A DNA stretch of 64,000 nucleotides from Breviolum minutum Mf 1.05b.01. Its lineage: Eukaryota > Sar > Dinophyceae > Suessiales > Symbiodiniaceae. The stretch is taken from contig DF239124.1 of NCBI GenBank assembly GCA_000507305.1, positions 262,883-326,882 of the forward strand. The letters are read 5' to 3'. This document shows positions 48,482 through 59,746 of this stretch, one piece after another; the first letter of the stretch is position 1, and each line of letters opens with the position of its first letter. The notes under the pieces are model-generated. The model had not been told where the DNA came from, made no database searches, and saw nothing but the letters and a program-made list of their open reading frames with translations. The position numbers and the translations under genes were made by a program.

Positions 48482-51400
48482 CTGCACGTCTGTTTCTCAT
48501 ACGTCAAGCCATCAGCGATCAGAGCCTTGGTCATCAGATGGTGGGTCAGTGGGTGGCAAACCAAATAGGTTCGAATGAGCGGGAATTGCTAAACTAGATG
48601 TGTTTTCTTCCACATCCTGAATCCTGACGGACTTCATAAAGGGAAATATATGTATACATATATAGCTCACTCCCCCCCCCCCGCCGCCAAGATCTACCTT
48701 TTTGATGTGAAATCAGTCCACTTTTGTCATGTCTGAAATGAATTCATACATGAACCCCCTACAAATGGCACCCGCGAACAATACGCTTTAACCACATACA
48801 TTCTCATATCCAAATCAAACCTCGTGTCCTATCTGCATCACACAGCCATTGACAAGACATATGAACCATTTGCATTTCTATATCTAAACCAAACCGTCTG
48901 CTACTGGAAAAAAAGAATGTATCTTAAAGAGTTTTTGTTAAACGGAAAGCATTTGTTTGAAATCAGGACCCTGATGTATATTAATGTATATTATATACCC
49001 GCATAGACCCCAAACAATTCAAAGTAATCAAGTCCAAGTCCAAAGCTGGACATATGCGCACAGCAGGCCTATTTGCACGCCGTCTTTTTTTTTGCTAAGA
49101 GCAAACCCCACAGGTAAACTATTTGAGAGAAAAACATGCAGCAATCCAACGCGTCAAGCTATGTGGAGAATCACGGTAACGTGCTGTGCTCAACCATGTA
49201 TCGCTACTAATGCGAGCCCAGCATCCCAGAAACTAATCGGATCTTTCCTCAGCAACATTGATCAATTGCATGCAAACCCCTCATGGTTGGAATCTTTGGG
49301 TCGGCCCTGTCAGATGATTATTTGAACAGCGGAGTCGCAACAGTGAGGTCGCCTTCCACTACAAAACTCGGTGGGTTGTTAGTCACCTTCCTTTAAAAAT
49401 GCGCAAGCGATTTTGTGTTCATCATCTTCCCCAGGATCCAGTTGAACAGTTCTTTGAAAAATCGTTGAAACCACCAAATCAGAAAACCTAGCAGCTAGCA
49501 AAAACTTTGCCCAGATTCAACTTTTTGGTGGTGGGACAATACAATGGGGCATCTCTGGGATCGCAGTCTGTTGAGCAAGAACAGCCCGTAAAGCAGTCCT
49601 GGCCCAGAGGATGTCCGAGACGAAGCAACTCTTGAAATTTCTGGCACCTGAAAACTATCTGAAATACTGTGTCATAGCAACCACTCCAGGTTTCCCTTTT
49701 CGTCGGGTGCAGGGAAGCAAGCAAAAATTGAAGTCAATCAAAACGTGGAGAAAAAAAATTGTGCTTTTTAAACGTAAAAATGTTGATCGAAATTCCGAAA
49801 ATCATTCAAATCATTCCTGATGAAGCAATACACTTCCATTCAGGTCCCACGGGTCACACGGGAATGTCCTGAACTTCCTTTAGGGCCTGGACAGGTGGTT
49901 GATCAAAAAAAACCAACAACCAAGGTACACGTGAATCAACAGAAACTATATAATCAAATAAGATGAAAATATGAAACTGTTTCCAAGAGTTTCAAAGAAA
50001 CTTGCACTCCGAAAATTGGCAAAAACCGTCAGCTTGGGTGTGATGAACGACCATTTTCTGCTATTTTACACCATGCAGCAAAATAATGAATCTAACACCA
50101 GCGTAGACCCCAAACAAGAGGCACCAACATAAGGAACATGAATCATGTTCAACAAAGACACCAAAAGCCAAGTGACGTATGGAAGTATGCAAGTGTTAGA
50201 GACAACACACACGAAGCCAAGATCCCCCATCCCAGCCCTTCCAGAGCCAACTATCAACGAGGGGACAGGTCAGGAGAAAAATTACTCGCGGACACAAAGA
50301 TGAGACCCAAAATCCTCTAAGGACGACAAGTGAAATGGAATACAAATGTCAAGGGAGGATGGACATCACCCACAACCAGAGACAATTTTACAAAAAATTG
50401 GGAGTGAAAGTGATAAACACCTCAGCCACCTCAGCCACTACGCTAGAGAAAAAAGGACACAAAAGGAAGAGGAGCGGAAACAAAGGCAAAAGAAAACGCA
50501 GCCATGCTTGGAGACAAATGAAGGGAACACAAATGAAGGGAGGCGAAAGCAAAGGCCCAAAAAGGAGGAGACACCCACCAACACCAGGGCGGACATATCT
50601 AGGGTGCATTCAGAAGCCCAAGAGCGCAGCAAACTGTTTGGGGAAAAACCACCGGTCGATCACATGGATGGAGCAACCGGCCTCACAGCAACTCAACACA
50701 GATGTCTCTCCAGACATTACTTTGCTGTAACCACCTCGCTTCCGAACCGCCAAACTCGGATATTTGAAGGTTGGGTGACCCAATGTTTTGCCGCACCCTA
50801 CCAAAAACAGGAGGCAACAGAAATCATCTTCAAAAAACAAACTACAAAAAAAAAAATCGCAGATGTTTTTGGAAGGATCACAGATTCGATTCTCTCACCG
50901 GGAAAAAAAAACTTTCAAAGGCTCTTCACCTTTTAGGAAAAAACCAAGAGACTCTCTCCACAGACTTGAGAAGATTTGATTGCGGCTTGTTCATAACAAG
51001 CACCAATAGCTTCCCGCTGACATTCTGTTGTTGTTTCCTCACATCCCTGCAGTGCGAAGATCGCCACGGCCACAAGAGCTGCTTGGTAAAGCCCAAGCCA
51101 AGAATGGATCAGTAACTCAGTAACGGCCCAGGGACGTTGCCCCTGTAACGGCCCCTGTGGGAATTCACACATTTTGATTGATGCACGTGATAGATCAGTA
51201 TAGCTCTTCTTGAGTTTGATGAACCTTTCCTGCTTGTGGTATGCACAATATATTGCCTTTTCCAGTACTCTGAAACCATTTCAAGTCACCTACGGGTTGA
51301 AGTCTAGGTTCTGTTTTCCCATGCTCCATGTGTTTCAGCTTCCCAGCTCCTTAGGTTCATCAGCAGTTGTTATTTCTCCAAACAAAACTTCATAGGTAAT

Positions 51401-52516
51401 CCCTGACGGAGACATTGAGATAAGTTTGAGAATCCTTAAGGAATCCATTGTTTTTGTTGAAATTTTCTTTGAGAATATATGTTTTCAAGCTTGTCCACCG
51501 TCTGTCCAAACAAAATGCCGAGTGCAGCAAAGATGCAAGGAATCCAGGAATGTTCACATCACCACACCCCTGGGGTTTCCAATACGAAATTTGCTGGGCT
51601 GTACTTCCCCTCATCTTCAGTTCCCAAAAAGTTCACTGGAGTGTATTCCATCAATCCCATGGGTCCACCATTCAAAAGGATTAAATAGATTGGGTTGGAT
51701 CGTTTGAATATGCAACAGGAATAAATTTCTCGCCCTGGCCCTGACCTTCACAACGGTCATCGCCATGTCACAGGAGATTGGGTCGTTTATGTTTTTTGCG
51801 AGACAGGAACTTGAGCAAAATACTGCTGTCCCGAAACCGGAGGTTCCAAGTGGTCATCGGAACTTCGACGGAAGGCACAAAATGAAAACAAGGAATGCCT
51901 GGCAAAACGGCCAAACACGATGCGGTTTGGGAAGTGAGAACAGTTTGGCTCATCTCATTCTTGAAAGAACAAATTCCTCACAGATTTCCCACAACTAAAA
52001 AAAACAACTCAAGATCCCATCCAAATGAAATCCTGGCATTAGAAATGGGATTCCCATCCATTCGCAATACGCTTTCACACTACCACCTACCACTTTTCTT
52101 GTGTTTCACTCCTCCACATCGCAGAACCAAGCGTCCTAAAACATGGATATATCAACAACCAACCTCAAGTGGAGCAATTTTCATGTCACCCTTTGTGACA
52201 TTCCATCAAAAATCCTGCGTTTTTAATCGGCACTTCCCGAACAAGACAAATGAGATTATCAAATCCTAAGGAAATCTTCGTGGGAATCCTACCAACCAAC
52301 TCTGAAAAATACCACCAGACATGAAGGGTATACGGTATAGCCAGCCGGTCACCAGCGCCTTGCGTGCAGGGCTTTGTGGTGGGAGCGTCTGATGGGGCGC
52401 TTCCCATCGGCACCTGGGAGGATTTTTGTTGGCCTTTTTCTCCTTTTGCCAGCAGTCACGTGTGATTTGAAGTGGTTTTGCTAAAAGAAACATGTGTGTT
52501 TTGTTGCTGTGGCACG

Positions 52517-52519
52517 GGG

Positions 52520-52614
<95 letters not shown>

Positions 52615-52637
52615 GCTGTTGTTGCTGCTGCTGTCGC
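52517..52637. repeat. TTG microsatellite
   Basis: About 40 almost pure TTG units, with TGC interruptions at the end. Poly-Leu, poly-Cys, poly-Thr and poly-Asn ORFs over it are artefacts. Confidence 0.95.
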
Positions 52638-52754
52638 TTTTTCGCAGGAAGCCCAAGTATGAGAGCCAGTGTGGCCAGTCGTGAAGGAAGGACGGCCCAG
52701 GGAAAAGATAGAAAAGGTGATGTTGATCATTTCGAGTATGATCTTAGCTACTAG

Positions 52755-52848
52755 TAGTTGGTGGTTTCAGCCCATTTGAAACATATTTGTCAAGTTGGAT
52801 CATTTTGCCAGGTAAGGGTGAAAATGAAAAGATTTGAAACCACCAACT
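52755..52848. mobile_element. MITE-like palindromic element, copy 2
   Basis: AGTTGGTGGTTTCA ... TGAAACCACCAACT, same interior as the copy at 10391-10484. Better-preserved inverted repeats (14-15 bp). Confidence 0.75.
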
Positions 52849-53089
52849 GGTTGGTCCAGCTCAAGGGACGTTTTTGTGTTGAGATACCCGCGGAGGAAAG
52901 AATCTGTCAGTTGGTCGCATTGTCGATAGTGGCTGAAAATACGCTACATCTGTCAAGTTGTAGTCTAGACATTTGAAAAAAAAAACACATTATACCAGCA
53001 TAGACCCCAATGTCAAGTAGCATTAAATGGTATGGCTTATTTCCGCAGTCTGATTGAATTTGCAAACATCGGCGGCGGATGTGTGAAAC

Positions 53090-53530
53090 CCGTAACACCA
53101 GAAAATCCACGCCATAGCACACCACCAACTACGTCCCGCGCAACACCTCCCAGCTACATCCCATTCACGCATCATCAGCAACACCCTAATTCACACACCA
53201 CCAGAAACACGCCAAGCCACCTCCCAGCACAACACCTCCCACCCAAATCCGCGATAGAACACCACCAGCGACACCCCCCACACACAACACCCTCGGCGAC
53301 ACCTCCCAGCCACATGCACAATCAACCTCCACCAGCAACATTCCCCCAACACAATCAAATATCACAGCCACCTTTCACAACACGCCTTCCGACCACCACC
53401 ACCGACACCCAACACCCTCCGCGACACCTCCCACCCCATTCCCCGATCAAGCACCATCATCGACACTCCCAACAACAGCCCAGGCAACATCCTGCCCAAT
53501 GCAACAAACCGAGGAATTCCGGGATCACCC
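53090..53530. repeat. A/C-rich strand-asymmetric block
   Basis: About 440 bp made of variants of CCACCAGCAACACC and CACAACACCTCCCA, with very few G or T on the plus strand. Long open frames here follow from composition. Confidence 0.6.
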
Positions 53531-55233
53531 ACCCCTAGACTTGAAGTAAGAAGAATAAGAACCCCTATAGCAAAAGCTATTCGGGGAAAAAACATTAAGC
53601 AGTACATAAAAAATCATTGGAATTGGAAAAACCATGAAAACAAAAACAAAATGAACATCCCAACGAAAACACTGACAGACAGTGGGCGCAGGCACTGCAC
53701 AAGACCAAGTCCCAACAGACACCACACTCCGAGGACACTGAGATCAACCAGCCAGACCAAGCGAACTTCAGAATTCGCGCAGGTTGAGAGAAATGGGTGT
53801 ATGGGTGTGGCTCCCAATTTGGGGATCCTTTTGGCAAACTGTTTTGGTTGTCGAAAAAACAATGACCAAAAAATCCATTTGGAAGTCAAACCATTTTTGA
53901 GGCAAAGCCACGTCCGCAGTCATGGATTTGCGTTCAAACTGGTATCCTTTATGAATTAAAAAACTCACGTGCTTTCACAATTCGATCAACAAGCTGATCA
54001 GCCTGTAAAAAAATCTCTGGAATTTAGAATGCCCGAAAATTCTCTCTGTGGCTGGCATACGTGCTTTGACTTGACTGCATTTCTGGCTATCGTGAGTGGC
54101 TACCAAATAGAATATGCTACAAATACAGGACAGAGAACAAACGGTTACAATAAGTCAAAACTTTAAAACACAAATTCGTAATCTATCTGGTTCAAGCTAT
54201 AGATCGCTTTTCATCTTTCAGGAGTTCCCTCGGTACTCAAACACCAAAAAAAAGGGGGGTTCCACCAGTTCAATGGAGACATCACATCATGAGTCACCCA
54301 AATAGATGATAGATAATAAGAGATCATTGTTTGCCCTCCTCCATTTCTACTTGGATGATCAGGCCCCAAGCCATGAGTTCGGAATACCTGACAGTCAACC
54401 GAAACCTGAAACTAACAGCGAGTGAAAACCCCAGAAAATTGATTGCATAAAACACAATCCTTTCCTTTCGGGATGCCGTCTCAGGTGCAAACTCTTAGTT
54501 TCAGGTATGGTACAGGAGTTGCTAACGGACTCATCAGTGGAATATTACACTGAGCTTCCCAACACAATCTCTGCGCGTGGCACTTCTGCGACATCGTCGC
54601 CTGGTACGTGTTAAACTCGTTTCATTTCACACAACGAATCATGAGATTTCAGTGCGACCCGAAAATCTTCCCATTATGTTCAAGACATTTCAAAACAACA
54701 CCCAAAAAAAAAACATTTCGGCACCAACATCATTTTTAAGAAAAAGTTCCAGGCACGCGTTTTTTTTTCTACATAATTTTGGCAGCTCCAGGTAGATTCA
54801 TGTTCTATCAACGTTTTGAGGTGGCCACTCCCAAAGCAAGTTTGATGGGCAGGCATCTACTGAACTGCAACCATCTGGTGAAATCTGTAATCTGTTTTTC
54901 CCTTGGGAATCTTAACGCTTGGTACTTGTATGCTTCATGGACCAAACAAAGAGGCAAACACTAGTCACTAGTTGGAATGGGTCAAAGTTCCTGAAAGATA
55001 TGGATGGAATATCTTCGAATCTTAGAGCACCTGCAGGACTTTCGAACAATGAGGAATCTACACATCTGACTCTGACGACAGTTCGCTGGCTCTTTTAGGA
55101 TCGATTCCAACCTTCTTGTTGCATGTCACTCACAATAGAACAAGCATCTTCACCGCCGTACCATCTCTTTGAGGCGTACCCAGCAGTTTATTTCGGGGGC
55201 AAACATCCTGAATACGCATTTGTTGACCTCGCT

Positions 55234-55352
55234 TTACAACTCCATGTCAATCAGTGGACAATGGAAGATGGATGAAGATGGAAGCAAGGCGAGGTCGTTT
55301 CCTTTCCCATTCATTGTCAACTCCCCTTTTGCATCTGTACCCGAAACCTCCG
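55234..55352 (-). CDS. Candidate terminal exon of the 55-58 kb gene
   Basis: Acceptor TTTTTTTGGACTATGAAG, 38 codons EVSGTDAKGELTMNGKGNDL then ALLPSSSIFHCP..., stop TAA at 55234-55236. Coding-like and unlike its AT-rich flanks. Not recognised. Confidence 0.45.
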
Positions 55353-55473
55353 CTTCATAGTCCAAAAAAACTCAAAATGATTTTGGTTGCTGAAAAGCTA
55401 CCACTCATTGGAGATATGCCACTACTGGGTGCCATGGTTGCAAAACGAAAAGTTCCCATCTGCAGCCTGGTAC

Positions 55474-55597
55474 AACGGCCGTCTTCGCCGCGCTTCGCCG
55501 CGCGGCACGGTATCGCTCCACGAAACTCATCTTTTCTCCCACTTTTTCGCGGTGGGAAAGGTGTCCAGCTGCTTGGTCGCCGTACCACACCTGGGTG
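55474..55597 (-). CDS. Candidate GC-rich exon
   Basis: 41 codons including TQVWYGDQAAGHLSHREKVG and MSFVERYRAARRSAAKTAV, after AATTTTCCCAAG, with a possible GTACCA donor. High GC and basic C-terminal helix. No family recognised. Confidence 0.5.
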
Positions 55598-57511
55598 CTT
55601 GGGAAAATTTTGGAATCAAATTTCCATTTTTTCAAAAGATCGCCCATTCCAAAAAAAAGGGAAAGAACATGAAGGAAAAAAAATGGAGCCTGGGAATATC
55701 TCTGCACAGGAGATGGGTCACAAATCCCTGACCGTTTGAGCTTCCGGACAGGTAGGCAACGGAACTGAGCTGTACCTCTCTGGGCTTCAGAGAATCCGTT
55801 TTGGGAAACCAAAACGAACTGATCTGATCTGGCGAAATGCTGGAATCTATATAAGAAGCAACATCTTTGGGATTAAGGATGTTACCCTCCAGGGGATTAA
55901 CATATCCCACCTTGGGAAAAGCCATTTTTGGGGGATATGTTAGTTTCCTGGAGAGTATGTGTATGAGAAGTGTATGAGAATGCTTCACACCAATTGGAAT
56001 TCGTCTTGTTGGGGGTGACCATCAGAATCGTTGGTGTTTCACCATCAGAAAAAGTCCCCCAAGCCCAAATCCTCAAGGGATGGATGGGATATGATGAAAC
56101 CCTAAAAATAATTGTTCGAGAAAGAAACATGACTTCTAAATTTATCATATATGATATATGTATATAATACTTCTCAACTTCTTCTAGCCAGATTTCAGAC
56201 ATCAACTGTTGATTATGAACACCGTAAATTGTGCACTTTTTAACGAAACTCGGAACTTCAACTTTAATGAAGCTCGGCCAGGGATGTTTCCTGAGTTCCT
56301 TCCTATCCCGAAAAATCAACTCCTGGAATATGAAAAAAAGAACACAAAAAACTACTTAGAGGCAGGAAATCATTTTGCAAACTTTCATTTCTAAGTTCCA
56401 AGCAGGTTCATTCTGGTCCAATTACACAAAAAATGACGAATAGCCTCTTCAGACTATTCATACTCCATCTTTGGCACCGTTTGGTGGATAGGCATTCCCA
56501 TCATCTAAGATGCGATTTCGAAATTCCTAAAACCAAGGATAGTCATTCACCCCAAAAAAACGAATGATCCAAACAACCAAACAACCAGGGCCCTACAGGG
56601 AGATTCCAACACTTCCGAAGTTTTGGGTGTCAGACCTCTGAATGTTGGCTCCAAATACTGCCTCCGCGCCGAGGAGTTGAGCTCATTGGGATTTGCCGGA
56701 CGAAAGCAATTCGATGCATGATGTCCTGTTTTTTTCATACTAAAAACACAAAATTAACACAGGACATCTGGCGGTATCTACCTATGCAGCCTTTATACAT
56801 GGCAGCCACTTGCGTCCTGGAGTCCTGTGTCATGTATGCTTGCAATCTCCCCCCCGAACCCTTCATGAAGCCTCAAGGTCTCCCGGCGATGCATCTTGGG
56901 AGATTCCACCTATCGCTTGGGGGATTTTTTCTCCAATCTTGTGACATAAGATTTGGAATATCGTAGGAAATATCTCGTATAGCTGATGCGTCAATGACAT
57001 CTTGATGATACTTTTCAAGTGATGATTGAGTGAAAAATTCAGCTTCTCTAACTTAACATAACTGCCTTGCACATCTTTGCGACACTATGCACCTTTCCTT
57101 CTTAACAGGGGGGGCCGTGTCTCGCCTTTCCATGTTCAGTCCAGGCATCATTCACCTTAGCCACTAGCTACAAGTTCCTTCCTTTTCGGAAATTCAACCG
57201 CCATTTTGTTGATGAATCAACTAAAAATCAGACTCCTTTCAGGGTCCGAGTCCATCAAAAAAGGTACCAACTTCCACGAGAGCCAAAAATCATGATTTTC
57301 TATTGGGCATGGCTACCTTGAAGGTGCAGACCCAACTGAGGATGTTACTGGAGCCACTGGGATAGAGATGTGTCCTGGACGAGACATCTTTAAGGGAATC
57401 TTATAATCCATGCAAAAGGAGATCTGTTCTTTTGCAAATTTTCAACTTTGGTTTCCAAAGCAAAGGTTTCAATGAAACAACCACCATTGACAAAAGCATC
57501 TGCTCCGACAC

Positions 57512-57607
57512 CTGCGTTAGGAAGATCTTCTCTGGCCGAAGAATGCTCCTATCATCAGTGATGTTGTGCTCTGCAGAGACGTGTTTTGAGAAGTGTCTGC
57601 TATACAT
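57512..57607 (-). CDS. Exon of the 55-58 kb gene
   Basis: Strong acceptor CTCTGCCTGTGCCCAG, 32 codons MYSRHFSKHVSAEHNITDDR then SILRPEKIFLTQ, donor CAG|GTGTCG. Not recognised. Confidence 0.6.
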
Positions 57608-57826
57608 CTGGGCACAGGCAGAGAAATGGATGGCAATGGCTTTCTTGAAAAGCAGGCGGCAACAAAAGGCACCGCCAATTTTATTATTTCTGTCTTTTGT
57701 TTTAAAAAAAATGTTGGGGGCTTCAACCACTTCTGCAAGCAACTCTCAAGAAAAACATAATAGACACTTTTTCGAGGGGAAGTTTTTTATTGATGGGGGG
57801 GGGACTTTTTCCGGCAAAAAGGTGAC

Positions 57827-57950
57827 ATCTTCGCAACAAAGGCCTCCCATCTTCTGTTTCAAGCTGATCAAGGGTGGCTCCTCATCGACTTCTACCGCAC
57901 CATGTCTAGCTTCACGACGTAAGCGCAAGCCCGGTCGAGTCGGTTCCTGT
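57827..57950 (-). CDS. Candidate exon of the 55-58 kb gene
   Basis: GC-rich. Acceptor ACCTTGCCGGAAG; one frame reads QEPTRPGLRLRREARHGAVE then VDEEPPLISLKQKM, another RNRLDRACAYVVKLDM with a nearer GTGCGG donor. The frame is unresolved. Confidence 0.45.
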
Positions 57951-58184
57951 CTTCCGGCAAGGTGGCGCAAAAAAATATGTCTGTATCTTAGGGTTCGGTT
58001 TGCCATGTGTGCCATGGTCCAAAGTCGCTACTGTATATAGAATGGTCATCTCATATTTCGTAAGGAATCCTTCTCAGGAGTATTTAAACCCCTGCTCTTG
58101 GGTTGATTACCATCCCCGAATATATGGAAATAGTGGGAGTCTGAACCCTGGCACATGTGGTTAAACACCAAGGTTGAAACTCAC

Positions 58185-58265
58185 CAGCATCATTTTTTCA
58201 AGCTTCAAAAAGGAAGTGATGTTTATGCCCTCCAATCGGTCTGCATAGCTCAAGCGAAACGCATC
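58185..58265 (-). CDS. Exon of the 55-58 kb gene
   Basis: Acceptor TACCTTATCTTTAG, 27 codons DAFRLSYADRLEGINITSFL then KLEKMML, consensus donor CTG|GTGAGT. It joins the preceding exon in phase 0 across an intron of about 60 bp. Confidence 0.7.
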
Positions 58266-58326
58266 CTAAAGATAAGGTATTGGGGATATAAATGAGGAAC
58301 ACCTGCGTTAACATTGCGTAACATAC

Positions 58327-58423
58327 CTTGTTGCCGATCGTTGGTTTCTGTAGGGGCCTATACTGCTCATTCCAAAATTTTAAGGCGCCCACAATTTGAA
58401 GGGGATTTCGGGGGTTCCTAATC
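58327..58423 (-). CDS. Exon of the 55-58 kb gene
   Basis: 32 codons IRNPRNPLQIVGALKFWNEQ then YRPLQKPTIGNK, acceptor GTGTCTTAG, consensus donor AAG|GTATGT. Start and function unknown; the first exons may lie in 58.4-58.78 kb or be part of a trans-spliced transcript. Confidence 0.65.
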
Positions 58424-58782
58424 CTAAGACACTCCCATAAACAAAATCATTAAACTAAGATGTGGTTAGAAACCTGGAGGTAGCTCCTTAGCTCCCTTTT
58501 ATAAAAGGATTTTAGATACCCCCAGCTCCTTAGCTCCTTCCTTCAAAACACCAGCTAGTAAATTCTGCTGAATTTTCTAAATCTAAAATCGTCGATTTGC
58601 GTGGATTTTTTTTCACTGAAATGAAATGATCTAATTGGTGTACCACTGTGGTAGAAAACCCACATCTGAGACACACCTTCCGACCCGAGACACTCATTTT
58701 CGCAGTTGGTTGAGGCCCACATCTTGTCACCGTCTTTATTGGCATACCCAAGGCATGTTATATACTTATAAATCTTATAATG

Positions 58783-59746
58783 TTATGTACACTGTTCAAC
58801 GAAAAAAGTGAGTCGGGAGAAAACGGCCGTCCACCCGGAAGCACCTTGCGTAGCTTCAGCAATGAGCTTCCACACACCTTGGATTTCTTCTCCCTCAGAG
58901 ATAGGCGCGGATACACTAAGAAAGGGAGGCTCCGAGGAGGAAATATTGCCCACTTCCACCAATTGCATCCCTGGGGATTCCAAGAAAAAAGTCAAGTTGC
59001 CTTCGCGAGTTTGGAAGCCGTTGAAGTTGACGGCGACATCCACCGGTATTCTGTCGGAATCTTTTAGAACGCAACACCCTGCATTATCGACGTTAACGAG
59101 CAGCGGTGTAGGTACTCCTCCAGGAATATCAACATCCGTTTCGTTTTCGAAAGCACTGACGCCCACACCATCAAAATTGGGAGTGCAAACTGGGATGGTA
59201 ATGCTGGTGGTGGTGCTGGTAGTGCTGCTGGTAGTAGTACTGGTAGTGGTGCTGGTAGAGGTACTGGTAGTGCTGCTGGTAGTAGTACTGGTAGTGCTGC
59301 TGGTAGTAGTACTGGTAGTGGTGCTGGTAGAGGTACTGGTAGTGCTGCTGGTGGTGGTGGTACCGGTAGTGGTGCTGGTAGAGGTACTGGTAGTGATGAT
59401 GGTAGCGGTCCTGGGACCATACGGATGGTAGGGTTTGTAGCGACGGTTGCGACGCCGCCAACGCCAGCGTGGATGCGCTGCCGCGCTATGGTCCTTTGAC
59501 TCGCTCACTTCAGAGCGCAACTGAAAAAAGACCTGCTTCTCATCCAAAGACTCTTCATCTTGTGCTGACAATCCACGCTTTGTGCATGTGACATCAATAC
59601 TGACAGCACCGACAAGAAGGACGCCAAGTGAATCATCAGGGCTGCACTTTGGTTTTGTGGGAGCACATGGAAAACGGTTCGAATGTTCGATCACTGTCAG
59701 CAGAAAGCTTAAGCCAAAATCGTTGGTTCGAAATGGAGGCACTAAT
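58783..59746 (-). CDS. Terminal exon of an extracellular-type protein: Thr/Ser linker plus P-domain-like fold
   Basis: A long frame opens at 59805, but a strong acceptor (CCATTTTTTTCTCAG) suggests the exon starts at 59746, so the preceding MLMILCLYFYF would be intronic. The exon encodes a Cys-containing segment (NRFPCAPTKPKCSPDD, VSIDVTCTKRGL), a basic patch (RWRWRRRNRRYKPYHPYGPR), a mucin-like Thr/Ser linker of about 75 residues, and a C-terminal beta-sandwich. That part has IPGGVPTPLLVNV, GNLTFFLESPGMQLVEVG and IQGVWKLIAEATQGASGW, the pattern of P/Homo B domains (IPD..., GDLxxxLxSPxGT, GxWxLxVxD). Stop TAA at 58783. It is likely secreted or surface-exposed; ligand unknown. The upstream exons may include those at 62.5-64 kb. 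Confidence 0.65.
59186..59412. repeat. In-frame coding minisatellite (Thr/Ser codons)
   Basis: Repeats of GGTAGTGGTGCTGGTAG / GGTAGTAGTACTGGTAG-type units of 3, 15 and 30-36 bp. All keep the frame of the linker. Confidence 0.8.

Larger units (their letters stand above)
49003..53013. repeat. GCATAGACCCCAAA motif, three copies
   Basis: GC(A/G)TAGACCCCAA occurs at about 49003, 50103 and 53000, each time preceded by ACC(A/C)(A)G-like sequence and followed by A/C-rich DNA. It may mark one end of a repeat family; the other ends were not found. Confidence 0.4.

Noticed and set aside
50335..50936. Lys/Arg-rich plus-strand ORFs (131 and 196 codons)
   Set aside because: A-rich composition explains them; two overlapping frames look equally good and no domain is seen.
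52456..52754. Poly-Leu, poly-Cys, poly-Asn and poly-Thr ORFs
   Set aside because: All are frames of a TTG microsatellite.
53614..53889. Hydrophobic minus-strand ORF resembling channel S3-S4 (VDLSVLGVWCLLGLGLVQCL)
   Set aside because: The region is G/T-rich on that strand, which yields Val/Leu/Gly/Phe by composition; no S4 spacing or splice sites.
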